Positions 47,401 to 57,000 of a DNA stretch of 64,000 bases are shown here, one piece after another. Under the pieces are notes generated by a model. The model was given only the letters and a program-made list of their open reading frames with translations. It made no database searches and was not told where the DNA came from. How positions within the stretch are numbered: position 1 is the first letter of the stretch; each line of letters begins with the position of its first letter. Source of the DNA: Sipunculus nudus (Eukaryota > Annelida > Sipuncula > Golfingiida > Sipunculidae); contig JAPPUL010000081.1 in the NCBI GenBank assembly GCA_026874595.1, forward strand, positions 694,501-758,500, written 5' to 3'. Position numbers and translations under genes: made by a program.

Positions 47401-47685
47401 AAATATTTCAACAAACCATCCCTTATCACCCGCCTTCTCATAACATTTGCTTAGTAAAATTAAACCTCCCATCCTCCTTTCAAAAAAATTTAGCCACCTT
47501 TTTACCTCCTCACTAATTCGTTCCATAGCCTCCATTACTCCCAATTCCAAACTAAGTTCCAAAAGCCTAGCTTTTACCTCCTCCACAAATCTTGACTCTT
47601 CCAAATCAATTAGCTTCTTATCCGCTTTTAATAGTTTAAGCACTCTTGCAAATGATTCTTTTCTCTCTCCTGCTTTTAACATCAC
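44467..47685 (-). CDS. glnE: Glutamine synthetase adenylyltransferase (GlnE) with a degenerate N-terminal catalytic site
   Basis: 1072 residues; usual GlnE is about 950. Two nucleotidyltransferase halves. The C-terminal half, which adenylylates glutamine synthetase, is intact: GLVMLGKLGGYEMSFGSDLD with Asp798 and Asp800, then ELDLKLRPEG with Asp845. The N-terminal half, which removes AMP in characterised enzymes, is eroded. IAVIGLNNYALHKLTYTDKY replaces the GKLGG and DxD motif (Lys288 at the first Asp position, Asp290 kept), and LYNLNYHKKS replaces YRVDMRLRP (Asn338 for Asp). A Gly-rich insert lies near 185-195. GTG at 47685 or ATG at 47682 starts it. Regulation of nitrogen assimilation is the expected role. 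Confidence 0.85.
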   Translation of the reverse strand: MMLKAGERKESFARVLKLLKADKKLIDLEESRFVEEVKARLLELSLELGVMEAMERISEEVKRWLNFFERRMGGLILLSKCYEKAGDKGWFVEIFLSSSIFRECLKTILSYPYLCRILFEEIEILKRVFENSFIDEISECVNSLKSRLNDSRYFLGEEGWKGEDAVWEVDEKLSKEFYKHLGVYGVGGGGDGKGEELGEELLERLNFRSLNSFKRVQILRIGCLKGMGVYNIEDVGRRLSAVGDLILGKVLERERKLLERRLGKQDGLSIAVIGLNNYALHKLTYTDKYDILFVYENVVKGEVGGDAWKRGLKFKDALIEHVIDFLMPKGEEALYNLNYHKKSKRSNYPLNKTTKGYIDYIENENIVHRYDLINMRYIGGDKSLGIYFINALRRLVYRKYLSTEEVKEHERLIGSIFKSFSKKPIKTIDKIINLLCMLYAKGEKEGNKKNVRCKLEEIVEHGFMSESECEAVFDSYTFLKELKYQRELYDFRDWSYFFSNLDTIKENKLTIYTLLLSKGSIREKGVSKDIEGTLRALFNEVIYATERIFRKYIKVFVDKRSYLITLLYLREDESEYGMEGFLKELGFADAVNAIRSIREISNVQQMGKEKYVETLVLLFELVEKEKSLQINIDKILFYFLKLLECYGILDSLFVLLIEYPQLLLRLTTIFSKSIFLSELLISHPQYLEEVGDEVFVYSKPTDKLLEEEFKGFSLGNSFNDAIKELKAYESLRLGLQQLLNLEVEELGKRLTELSEFILLKTFNYYHGASSKKLGYKSEEYGLVMLGKLGGYEMSFGSDLDIYLVYNEREDIGEGYDSNMFYKVVLNALNGFFAKAISYGGLYELDLKLRPEGRNAPITVSYKKLKDYLLEGRANKERVWERLLYTKARIYSPNVEFKEALEVLIRDFVLPKGGLEVGDDELKEEVLVMRERISKNALKKGKGSRYLFKKGRGGLLDIEFLVEYLILRMGNMAYLPNNTYKSLKKLFKEGVIRAEDYKVLLEGLRFYRELEGLLRIEENVAIEDLSYGDGEKILELAYCFNFKNANDFICYCHDNISKVANVFDDYLCKNKLY

Positions 47686-47892
47686 CTTTTTCTTCTATCT
47701 TTTTTATTTTTATTTATTCATATCTGTTATTTTTTTATCTTTACATTTGTATACTTTAGAGGGATTATATTTACTTTTATTATCAGTACAATTAGTATAT
47801 ATTATAAATATAATCACTCTTTTATTTTTAAGCTTTACCAAACCCTTTTATAAAACTTTTATAAAACTTTTATAAAACTATTTTAGAACATT

Positions 47893-48957
47893 ATGAAAAT
47901 TGCTGTCGCTTTATCGGGAGGCATTGATAGTACCTCCGCTTTAATACGTTTAAAACGCAAAGGGCATGACCTTATTGCCATCACTATGAAAAACTATTCC
48001 AAAGAACATTCTAAATGTTCTTTACTCAAAGATGGTATTAGTGATGCTAAAGATATTTGTAAGCGATTCAATATTAAACATTACGTCATCGACACTCAAG
48101 AGCTTTTTAAACATAAAGTTATTGACTACTTTGTTAACCAATATTTACTCGGCAAGACTCCTAATGCTTGTTTAACTTGTAATGCCATTGTTAAGTTTAA
48201 TTCTATTATAGACTTTGCTGCTACTTTAGGATATAATTATATCGCCACCGGACACTATGCCATTATTGAAAACAACAAAAGCAATAGCCCCATTTTAAAA
48301 AAGGGTATTGACTCCCTAAAAGACCAATCTTACTTCTTAAGCCGTCTTGACAAAACTACTTTAAAACGCTGTTTATTCCCACTCGGTAAGACCTCTAAAA
48401 AACAGAATATTGAATTCTTGAAATCTCTAGATATTCACCATATTGCTAATAAAAAAGAAAGTCAAGAAATGTGTTTCGTGCATAAGGACAGCTACAAAGA
48501 CTTTATTAAAGAATATGGTTCTAATAGCAATATTAAACCCGGAAACATTATAGACCAAAATAATAATGTCTTGGCAAAGCATGAGGGTATCCCTTTTTAT
48601 ACCATCGGACAACGGAAGGGTTTAAATGTCTCTATCGGCAAACCCGCTTATGTTACTCATATTAACCCAGTTACTAACAATATCACCATCGGGGATAAAC
48701 CTTTTCACTTTAATCTTAATATGTCTTCTTTAAACTGGCTTTTGGATTTGCCCCCTGAGGATATAAGAAGCACTACTTTTAATGTTAAAGTTAGATACAT
48801 GCATAAAGGACAAGATGCTACCTTCGCTAATTTTAATAACTCGACGGCTACCTTGGCTTTTAATGAACAAGTACTTGCTATTACACCAGGGCAGGGGGCA
48901 GTCGGCTATATTAATGATAATGTCGCTTTCTCTGGTATTATTGATAACCCTTTTTAA
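47893..48957 (+). CDS. mnmA: tRNA-specific 2-thiouridylase MnmA
   Basis: 354 residues, normal length. The PP-loop SGGIDS is at residues 8-13, the nucleophile is Cys96 in NACLTCNAIVKF, the second catalytic Cys is in SQEMCFVH, and the central domain contains FYTIGQRKGLNVSIG. It adds sulfur to U34 of tRNA-Lys, -Glu and -Gln. It lies on the plus strand among minus-strand genes, and its stop codon is part of a 12-bp tandem repeat shared with the end of the cytochrome gene. Confidence 0.95.
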   Translation: MKIAVALSGGIDSTSALIRLKRKGHDLIAITMKNYSKEHSKCSLLKDGISDAKDICKRFNIKHYVIDTQELFKHKVIDYFVNQYLLGKTPNACLTCNAIVKFNSIIDFAATLGYNYIATGHYAIIENNKSNSPILKKGIDSLKDQSYFLSRLDKTTLKRCLFPLGKTSKKQNIEFLKSLDIHHIANKKESQEMCFVHKDSYKDFIKEYGSNSNIKPGNIIDQNNNVLAKHEGIPFYTIGQRKGLNVSIGKPAYVTHINPVTNNITIGDKPFHFNLNMSSLNWLLDLPPEDIRSTTFNVKVRYMHKGQDATFANFNNSTATLAFNEQVLAITPGQGAVGYINDNVAFSGIIDNPF

Positions 48958-48989
48958 TATTCTCTTTAATATTCTCTTTAATATTCTCG
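48956..48989. repeat. Tandem 12-bp repeat spanning two convergent stop codons
   Basis: AATATTCTCTTT at 48956 and 48968, then a partial third copy to 48989. The mnmA stop (48955-48957) begins the first copy and the cytochrome stop (48978-48980, other strand) lies at the junction of the second and third. Confidence 0.93.
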
Positions 48990-50390
48990 CTCTGACAGCG
49001 GCTTCCCTTTCTCTTTTTTGGAAAGCTCTATTAACTCTTCCATCGTGTACACCTTCTCACTTTTTCCACTTTTTACATCTATCTCTTCCATATATACATA
49101 GCTTGCCATAGGATAATAATTTATTGCATTTTCAACGTAATATTGTCCCTTAGGAAAATGCTTTTCGTTTACTCCCTTTGCTTTCATCATATATTTTGCA
49201 TTCTTACTCGAAAGCCTTACGTGGATTGCTTTTATTTGTACCTTTAACCCTTCTTGTATTGATTTTTCTCTTTCTAACTTTAAACTTGCTTCCCATTCCC
49301 GCACCTCTCCCTGCGCAAGCCTATTATCTGATATCTTTCTTGCCGGGGACCACTCCCAATGTTGCCATATCTTATATTCTGCCTTATAAAGCTCTTTATT
49401 ACTTGCATCAAGAAGTTTTGCGTACACTAATATCATCCTTTCAGGATCTGCCGTCGGTAAGTAATGACCTGCTTTCTCGTTCTTTAGCAATACCTTAACT
49501 TTTATCTGCCCTCCCTCATGCTTTATTTCAGATACTTTTACACCAAGTGCAGACTTATAACCCCTTTTAAGCAGATTATCATAATTCGCATACCATTTCG
49601 GTATCCCCCCTCCTACCCAGTTATGTTGGCTTGCCTTTCTTGGCTTTAAGTTTTTCATAAACGGTACCAATAGCCGCTTCTCCTCTGGCATATGACAACT
49701 TACACAGTTTTGTTCTTGGCCATAACTCTTTACTAAAGACTTTTGGCCCAACTCAAGCTCTTCTTTCGTTTTAAACCAACACACTAAATTCTCAGTTATC
49801 CCGTCTCCCTTCGGACTATGACACCTATAGCATATCTCTTGTAAAAACCTCTTATCCTTCTTTACTGGATGTGGCGCTTTTTTACTTCCGTACGGACCTA
49901 TTATATACCCTTCCCCATCCCCTTGCGTTCTAACATGACACACTGCACAAGTTACTGCTTCCTTTTGCATTTTTGCATCAAATCTTGGATTTTCTTCCTT
50001 CAACGGCATATATATATTCCCAGCCTTAAATCCTTTAAGCACGTATTCTCGCTGGTTTTGGACCGGTATGTGACAATTTAAACATACCCACTTCGGGGAA
50101 CTATCTTTTGTTAGCTCTGCCTGGAATTGTATATCCCTAAGCGCATTAGCATGTGTTGACTCCTTCCATTCTTCATACTCTTTCGTGTGACACGCCTTGC
50201 AATTCTCAGCCTTAAAGCCCGCAAGCCCTTTTACCTTCTGCACTTCTGGCAACACAAAGGCATACTCTTGTGTTGCCTTATCAAACTTATCCTCAAGTGC
50301 AACCTCTCGGGCAAACGTATACCAGTACGCTACCCCAAGAATTATTACAACCCCAAACAAAGCAATACCAAACCTTTTCAACCTTTTCAT
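48978..50390 (-). CDS. Pentahaem c-type cytochrome, cytochrome c554-like
   Basis: 470 residues. One N-terminal membrane anchor or signal (residues 7-28, FGIALFGVVIILGVAYWYTF). Five CxxCH haem sites: CKACH, CLNCH, CAVCH, CYRCH and CVSCH, all in residues about 60-240. The first site is followed by TKEYEEWKESTHA, the pattern of the cytochrome c554 / multihaem family. The C-terminal 200 residues are haem-free and strand-rich. It probably sits in the periplasm, anchored to the inner membrane, and carries electrons; donors and acceptors are unknown. The start has GGGAGG upstream, inside a duplicated 14-bp sequence. It is the last gene of a run with a lipoprotein and an ArsS-like enzyme. Confidence 0.88.
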   Translation of the reverse strand: MKRLKRFGIALFGVVIILGVAYWYTFAREVALEDKFDKATQEYAFVLPEVQKVKGLAGFKAENCKACHTKEYEEWKESTHANALRDIQFQAELTKDSSPKWVCLNCHIPVQNQREYVLKGFKAGNIYMPLKEENPRFDAKMQKEAVTCAVCHVRTQGDGEGYIIGPYGSKKAPHPVKKDKRFLQEICYRCHSPKGDGITENLVCWFKTKEELELGQKSLVKSYGQEQNCVSCHMPEEKRLLVPFMKNLKPRKASQHNWVGGGIPKWYANYDNLLKRGYKSALGVKVSEIKHEGGQIKVKVLLKNEKAGHYLPTADPERMILVYAKLLDASNKELYKAEYKIWQHWEWSPARKISDNRLAQGEVREWEASLKLEREKSIQEGLKVQIKAIHVRLSSKNAKYMMKAKGVNEKHFPKGQYYVENAINYYPMASYVYMEEIDVKSGKSEKVYTMEELIELSKKEKGKPLSEREY

Positions 50391-50391
50391 A

Positions 50392-50419
50392 CCTGCCTCC
50401 CTTTTCCTGCCTCCCTTTT
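50392..50419. repeat. Two tandem copies of a 14-bp Shine-Dalgarno-containing unit
   Basis: CCTGCCTCCCTTTT at 50392 and 50406. On the minus strand this reads AAAAGGGAGGCAGG twice, immediately upstream of the cytochrome ATG at 50390, so the ribosome-binding site is doubled. Confidence 0.93.
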
Positions 50420-50505
50420 CCTTCTTTTCTTTCCTACCTACCTCCCTACCTCTCCTCCTGCCGCTCTTTCCTTAACTCCATTATCACAATCCATATTAGA
50501 ATAAC

Positions 50506-51435
50506 TTAGTTCTTAAACATATAGTTAGCCTGTTTGCCTCGATTCTTTGGTGCCCAGTACGGGAAAAACTCTGTATACTTAAGTTCTTTACTAAATTTCT
50601 CTTTTTGGCTTAACAGTGTATGCGGAAACGACTTGTCCAATACATACACATTCTTTTTATCACCATACTCTACGCTTACCTCTATCGCTTCCTTCCCCTT
50701 ATATTGAGTTGATTTATTAGTTACATTCGCTTGTTGCACCTTTGGATAATCTTTACTTATTGATTCTTGCGATAGCTTTGATGTTCCCGGCGGATGATTT
50801 CCAAGTAGTGTTTGTACCATATTTATTTTGTAACTACTTTCTCCCAAACGAAACCTTACATATACAGGCAGAGCATCGTAGAATGTGTCAAATGTATCTG
50901 TTGGCTTTTTTAATACTATCGTACCATGATTGTTCCAATACGAAAACCAAGTGAATATACCTATCTGATCACGTACCCTCTCATATATCATGAAGTTATT
51001 TCCACAGCCATCTTGGCTTCCCATTGTATACTTCAATACGTTCCCATTGTCTATATCAAAAAATATATCTGATTTAAACGAGTAATTATATGTTCCTGTT
51101 CTAAACTGATCAAACGTCGAAAACTTGAGCACTGACGCATTCATCTCTTTTGCCGTCGTCTTAACATGCACTTGCATATTCCATGGCTCCTTCACAAGCA
51201 CTGTCATACTATCTAATAATTCACGTCCTACCCCATACCATTTAACATTCCCATTATACCTTTGATATTCCGCTTTTCCCTTATTCCAATGCTCGTCTTG
51301 TAAAAACGCTATGTCCTTTTTACTCTTCTTTAGATGACCATGTTTAGTATTTTCCGAACATGACACAAATATAATTCCTACACTTAATAACATCATAGTT
51401 AAAACTATACTAAAACCCTTATTGCGATTTTTCAT
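50506..51435 (-). CDS. Lipoprotein of unknown function upstream of the pentahaem cytochrome
   Basis: 309 residues. Signal peptide with lipobox IIFVSC, so Cys26 would be lipidated. Mature part: many Tyr/Phe, few Cys, strand-rich (for example VHVKTTAKEMNASVLKFSTF, FRTGTYNYSFKSDIFFDI), with a beta-sandwich look similar to DUF1571/outer-membrane lipoprotein carrier-like folds. I cannot assign a family. GGAGGAAGG precedes the ATG. It is 115 bp upstream of the cytochrome gene, same strand, which suggests a shared periplasmic process. Confidence 0.65.
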   Translation of the reverse strand: MKNRNKGFSIVLTMMLLSVGIIFVSCSENTKHGHLKKSKKDIAFLQDEHWNKGKAEYQRYNGNVKWYGVGRELLDSMTVLVKEPWNMQVHVKTTAKEMNASVLKFSTFDQFRTGTYNYSFKSDIFFDIDNGNVLKYTMGSQDGCGNNFMIYERVRDQIGIFTWFSYWNNHGTIVLKKPTDTFDTFYDALPVYVRFRLGESSYKINMVQTLLGNHPPGTSKLSQESISKDYPKVQQANVTNKSTQYKGKEAIEVSVEYGDKKNVYVLDKSFPHTLLSQKEKFSKELKYTEFFPYWAPKNRGKQANYMFKN

Positions 51436-51575
51436 TTCCTTCCTCCTATCCTTATCTTAAATATGTTCAATCTAACTTATTAAGTATAATATATATATAT
51501 TGTTATTTATATATATATTTTTTTTATTCATGCAGCAATTTTAGGCACCTGCTTTATCTATCAGTTTATAAATAA

Positions 51576-52550
51576 TTATTTCAATAAGGCTCCCGAACAG
51601 CTTGAACCTGCTCCCGCTGTACAGGCAAAACAGTAATCTCTTACCTCTATTTCATTTACTAAATCTAAACTCTTATGCTTTAATACATCGTCTATTGTTA
51701 GTATTTGCCCCTCTTCTCCTTTACAATGCACTTTTGATATCAAGTTAAAATCACAATCATACAAATTACCTTCATAATCTATCGATATCTGATTCTTACA
51801 CATCAAATGTGACAACGTTGATAGGTTAAAGTTGGATGCAAGAAAAGAAAGATACTCCTCGTCCAATTTCTTACTTCTAAGATATTTCTCATACCGACCA
51901 AGCAATACATTATTAAATACATATAGTGAATTGAAGTCTATTGAAAAATCATCCTTAAGGCGTTTCTTATAATCAGATTCTAAGCCCGCTTGTGCCGGGG
52001 CAAGCGCAAAGTTGTTATCACTTCGCATCGCTGGATTATATACTAAATTTAAAACCAGCTTACTCCCGTAACCCCTCATGTTCAAAAGCTTTAAACCCTC
52101 TATACTCTTATCATAAACCCCCTTCCCCCGCATAGCATCTACATTTTCACGTAGATAACAGGGCATACTAGCCACTACCTCAACACCATAAGCCTCAAAA
52201 AACTCAGGTAAATCCCTATAACCCTCCTCGAAGAATATAGTAAGATTAGAACGAACTATTACTCGCTTATCATTTGCTCTGGCTTCCTTTACTATATCCC
52301 TAAAACCAAAATGACTCTCAGGTGCCCCTCCTGTTATATCTATTACTTCTATTTGAGAAAAAGAACGTATAACCTCAATTATCTTGTCTTTTACTTCCTT
52401 ACTTATCTCTTCCTTGCGGTCCGGACCAGCTTCTATATGACAGTGAAAGCATCTTTGATTACATTTTCTACCAAGATTTAATTGTAATGTGCTCACCTTA
52501 TCCTTACTCATCTGACTCCCAACAATTTCAGCAAATCTCGTCTTTGTCAT
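51576..52550 (-). CDS. arsS: Radical SAM protein, ArsS-like (arsenosugar biosynthesis family)
   Basis: 324 residues. Radical SAM cysteines at 30, 34 and 37 (KCNQRCFHCH). ITGGAPESHFGF follows. The C-terminal domain has a second Cys-rich part: MCKNQISIDYEGNLYDCDFN and the closing YCFACTAGAGSSCSGALL, which matches the end of ArsS proteins. ArsS makes arsenosugars from dimethylated arsenic; many relatives have unproven roles. No arsM or arsenic-resistance gene is adjacent, so the function remains open although family membership looks good. GGAGG lies 11 bases upstream. It is divergent from cinA. Confidence 0.8.
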   Translation of the reverse strand: MTKTRFAEIVGSQMSKDKVSTLQLNLGRKCNQRCFHCHIEAGPDRKEEISKEVKDKIIEVIRSFSQIEVIDITGGAPESHFGFRDIVKEARANDKRVIVRSNLTIFFEEGYRDLPEFFEAYGVEVVASMPCYLRENVDAMRGKGVYDKSIEGLKLLNMRGYGSKLVLNLVYNPAMRSDNNFALAPAQAGLESDYKKRLKDDFSIDFNSLYVFNNVLLGRYEKYLRSKKLDEEYLSFLASNFNLSTLSHLMCKNQISIDYEGNLYDCDFNLISKVHCKGEEGQILTIDDVLKHKSLDLVNEIEVRDYCFACTAGAGSSCSGALLK

Positions 52551-52697
52551 AGCTTATAAAAACCTCCTAAAATAAATTTAACTTATATGGTATGCTTTTT
52601 ATAAAACATTATAAATAAATATATTATATTTATGCTGTTTAATGACATAGTTTGTCTTTAATCATAATATCTTATAACTACTCTCATTTGTAAGAAT

Positions 52698-53939
52698 ATG
52701 CAGTGCCACATCTTTATAATTGGAAATGAGCTCCTAAATGGAGACATAAGCGATACCATTTCTTCATACTTACAAGAAAGGCTATCTCTTATATCTATAC
52801 CCACTATGAAAATAGCTATTCTTCCCGACAAAGTCCAAAATATTAAAAATGAGATTATTCAAAGTATAAAACAAAACGTTAACTATATATTTATAACAGG
52901 TGGACTTGGGCCTACTGAAGATGATATTACTCGAAATGCCATTGCCCTTGCCATAAATAAAAAACTTGTTAAAAGCCATCCTGAACTTACAAAGCTTAAA
53001 CAAAAGTTGAATACTAAAACCATTTCCAAAACTCAAGAACGTCAAGTATTCTTCCCCTTAAATACAACCATTATTGAAAACGATAGAGGTACTGCTCAGG
53101 GCATTTATATAGTACATGAGAATTCACATATCTTTGCTATGCCCGGTGTTCCTTTTGAAATGAAGCATATGTTTGAAAACAATATTATACCTTTAATTAA
53201 AGGAAGTCCCATAAATAGAAGACGCCTTGTTGTAAAAACATTTGGCATTGGCGAATCTACTCTTAATAACATAATCAAAGATAAGATAATTAAAGGCTTT
53301 AAAGACATATCTTTTGAAATCACAGCAGCATTTGATGGTGTTCGTATAAAAATATATTCTAACTCTAATAGCCTTTCTAATACCCTTTCTAAATCTTCTT
53401 TTGATAAACTTGCCATAATAAAGTCAGCGTGTTGTAAAGAGCTTGGTAAACACATTTATGCCTTTGACCAAGAGACTATGCAAAGCAACTTATATAAAAT
53501 CCTAACTGCAAAAAAGCTTACTCTATCAACCGTAGAATCCTGTACAGGAGGGCTTGCTGGAGCCTATCTTACAGACTATCCTGGAAGCTCTTCCTTTTTT
53601 AAAGGCTGTATTGTTGCTTACTCAAATGAGATAAAAGAACAAGTTGTTAAAGTTGATAAAGACATTTTAGTAAAACATGGTGCGGTTAGTAGCGAAGTTG
53701 CAATTGAGCTTGCCAAAAATGGTAAAAAGATTTTACAAAGCGATATTTGCGTTGCTATAACAGGCATAGCAGGGCCTGGAGCAGACGATACACAAAAAGA
53801 GATCGGAAGCGTCTTTTTTGCTCTTATAAAAAAAGATAATACTATTATTTCAAAGTTTATGCACTTCCAAGGTGATAGACAGTTAATACGTAAAAAAGCC
53901 GCCTTCTTTGCTCTTAACTTAATTAGAACATCTACCTAA
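52698..53939 (+). CDS. cinA: CinA-family protein (nucleotide pyrophosphatase / NMN amidohydrolase)
   Basis: 413 residues in two domains. The N-terminal MoaB-like COG1058 domain (about 1-170) has IGNELLNGDISDTIS and FITGGLGPTEDDITRNA. The C-terminal PncC-type amidohydrolase domain (about 260-413) has TVESCTGGLAGAYLTDYPGS, HGAVSSEVAIELA and AITGIAGPGADD. CinA proteins recycle NMN and hydrolyse ADP-ribose or related nucleotides; the competence link is specific to some taxa. No obvious ribosome-binding site. It is 147 bp from divergent arsS. Confidence 0.93.
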   Translation: MQCHIFIIGNELLNGDISDTISSYLQERLSLISIPTMKIAILPDKVQNIKNEIIQSIKQNVNYIFITGGLGPTEDDITRNAIALAINKKLVKSHPELTKLKQKLNTKTISKTQERQVFFPLNTTIIENDRGTAQGIYIVHENSHIFAMPGVPFEMKHMFENNIIPLIKGSPINRRRLVVKTFGIGESTLNNIIKDKIIKGFKDISFEITAAFDGVRIKIYSNSNSLSNTLSKSSFDKLAIIKSACCKELGKHIYAFDQETMQSNLYKILTAKKLTLSTVESCTGGLAGAYLTDYPGSSSFFKGCIVAYSNEIKEQVVKVDKDILVKHGAVSSEVAIELAKNGKKILQSDICVAITGIAGPGADDTQKEIGSVFFALIKKDNTIISKFMHFQGDRQLIRKKAAFFALNLIRTST

Positions 53940-54074
53940 ATACTCTCTAAAAGACAAAGCACTATAAAAAAAAAGTTAAAAAAGGTTTATCAGTTTATAC
54001 TTTCATGAACTTTATTAGATTAATATGTACATCTAAAACAATGTATTTAAAAGCTATGTATTAAGGGAAAGAAA

Positions 54075-57000
54075 ATGCCAAAACGCACTGATATTAAATC
54101 TATACTAATAATAGGGGCTGGTCCTATTGTGATAGGACAAGCGTGTGAATTTGATTATTCAGGTTCACAAGCTTGTAAGGCTCTTCGTGAGGAAGGTTAT
54201 CGGGTCGTACTTATAAATTCAAATCCCGCAACCATAATGACAGATCCTAATATGGCGGATGCAACCTACATAGAACCAATTAATAAAGAGATTATAGAAA
54301 AAGTGATTGCAAAAGAAAGACCAGATGCCCTACTACCAACATTAGGCGGCCAAACAGCTCTAAACAACGCTTTAGAACTTGCTAAAAGCAAAGTACTTGA
54401 AAAGTATAACGTGGAAATGATAGGCGTAAATATAGACTCAATTGAGAAAGCCGAAGATAGAAACAAATTTAAAAGCCAAATGACAAAAATAGGCATCCCA
54501 ACTCCTAAAAGCTCAACTGCAAAGAGCTTAGATGAAGGTTTTAGAATATCAAAGGAAATAGGCTATCCGCTGGTGATAAGACCGTCTTTCACACTGGGCG
54601 GAACAGGAGGCAGTATAGCATATAACAAAGAGGAGTTTGCACTACTTGCCAAACGAGGTCTTTACGAAAGTCCGGTAAGTGAGATATTGATTGAGGAGTC
54701 AGTTGTTGGATGGAAGGAATATGAGCTTGAGGTAATGCGAGACAAAGCAGACAATGTGGTAATAATCTGTTCTATAGAGAACTTTGATGCTATGGGCATC
54801 CATACTGGTGATAGTATAACGGTTGCCCCACAACAAACCTTGTCTGACAAAGAGTATCAAAAGCTAAGAAACTATAGCATAAAAATCATAAGGGCAATAG
54901 GCGTTGATACTGGGGGTTCTAATATACAATTTGCCATAAATCCAAAAGATGGCAGAGTAATAGTCATTGAGATGAACCCTCGTGTTTCAAGGTCAAGTGC
55001 ACTTGCCTCAAAAGCAACAGGTTTTCCTATTGCTAAAATAGCCGCCAAACTCGCTGTTGGATATACTCTCGACGAACTTTATAATGACATAACAAAAAAA
55101 ACGAAAGCAGCATTTGAGCCAACTCTAGATTACTGCGTTGTTAAAATACCAAGATGGTCATTCGAAAAGTTTCCAAATGCAAGTAATAAGTTATCAATAC
55201 AAATGAAGTCTGTTGGCGAGGTTATGGCAATTGGCCGTACTTTTAAAGAAAGTTTTCAAAAGGCTATTCGCTCACTTGAAAATGCTAAAAGCGGGTTTGT
55301 AAATAAGCTTTTTGATAAACTTAAGGACTATAGCGAGGATGAGAAAAAGAGTTTGCGGGAGGAGCTTATCCCATTACTTAGCTTTGCAGACCCAGATAGA
55401 ATATTTTATATAAAGGACGCATTTGGAATAGGTTTTAGTAAAGAAGAGATATATGAGTATAGTAAGATAGATTTATGGTTTTTGAATCAGCTTAAGGGAC
55501 TTGATGAGTTTGAGACAAAGCTTTATAAGCCGCTTTTTAATTATACAAAAGAGTTAATGCGTGAGGCAAAACGAAAAGGCTTTTCCGACAAACAAATCTC
55601 AGATTATACAAACTCAAGTGAGAAGGAGGTTCGGAAGTATCGAAAAGAGCTTGGAATAATACCTACCTATAAGGTAGTAGACACCTGCGCAGGCGAGTTT
55701 GAATCATATACTCCATACTTTTATTCATGCTACGAAGAAGAGGATGAATACTTAAATACAAAGATAGCAGATAAAAAGGTTTTGATAATAGGAAGTGGCC
55801 CAAACCGAATAGGACAAGGAGTTGAGTTTGACTATCTTTGTGTGCAAGCATCCTATGCCTTAAGAGAGGCAGGTTATGGCAGTATAATGGTAAACTCAAA
55901 TCCCGAAACCGTATCAACCGACTACGACACCTCAGACACATTATATTTTGAACCCCTAACCACAGAAGACATTTTAAATATATACGAAAGAGAAAAGCCA
56001 CAAGGAGTAATAGTCCAGCTTGGCGGTCAAACACCTTTAAACTTATCAAACGAGCTTGAGGGTTACGGGATAAATATATTCGGAACCTCAACAGAGTCAA
56101 TAAAGGAAACTGAAGACCGAAACCGCTTTAAAGGCTTATTACAAAAACTTAAACTATTGCAGCCAATAAATGATATAGCATTTAGCAAAGACGAGTTACT
56201 AAAAAAGGCAAACACCATATCCTACCCTCTGGTAATAAGGCCCTCATACGTACTAGGAGGTCGGGCAATGGAGATTGTATATAGCCAGGAACAACTTGAA
56301 GGCTATACAAAACAAATAATAAAGGAGGATATAGGCTTTCCGATTTTAATAGACAAGTTCTTACAAAATGCTATAGAATTGGATATAGATGCCATATCAG
56401 ACGGTTATGATACTATAATATGCGGAATAATGGAACATATTGAAGAGGCAGGTATTCACTCAGGCGACAGCGCTTGTATATTACCTCCTGTAAATATAAA
56501 TGAAAAGTGCCTAAAAGAGCTTAAAGAGCAAACGCATAAAATAGCAAACGCTCTTAGTGTAAAAGGTTTTATAAATATACAATACGCATTAAAAGAAGAT
56601 AAGATATATATAATAGAAGCAAACCCAAGAGGCTCACGTACTATACCATTTGTAAGTAAAGCCAAAGGTGTTGCCTGGGCAAAGATTGCATGTTATGTTA
56701 TACTTGGTAAAAGAATAAAAGATCTTAAAATAAAAAAACCAAAAACAAACTACATAGCAGTAAAAGAGGCAGTCTTACCATTTAACAAATTCCCTGAAGA
56801 GGATGCAATACTAGGTCCTGAGATGCGTTCAACAGGCGAGGTAATGGGTATAGATAAACATTTTGGCAAAGCATTTGCAAAATCTCAAATAAGTCTTAAT
56901 ATGAACTTCCCAAGTCACGGTAATATTTTTATAAGCGTTGGCAAGCTAATGAAAGAACGTATCTTAGATGACATTAAAAAGCTTTATAAACTAGGTTTTA

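Noticed and set aside
51481-51530. AT-rich palindrome with T-run as a terminator
   Set aside because: Its T-run is on the plus strand while the flanking genes are on the minus strand, and the stem is pure A/T.
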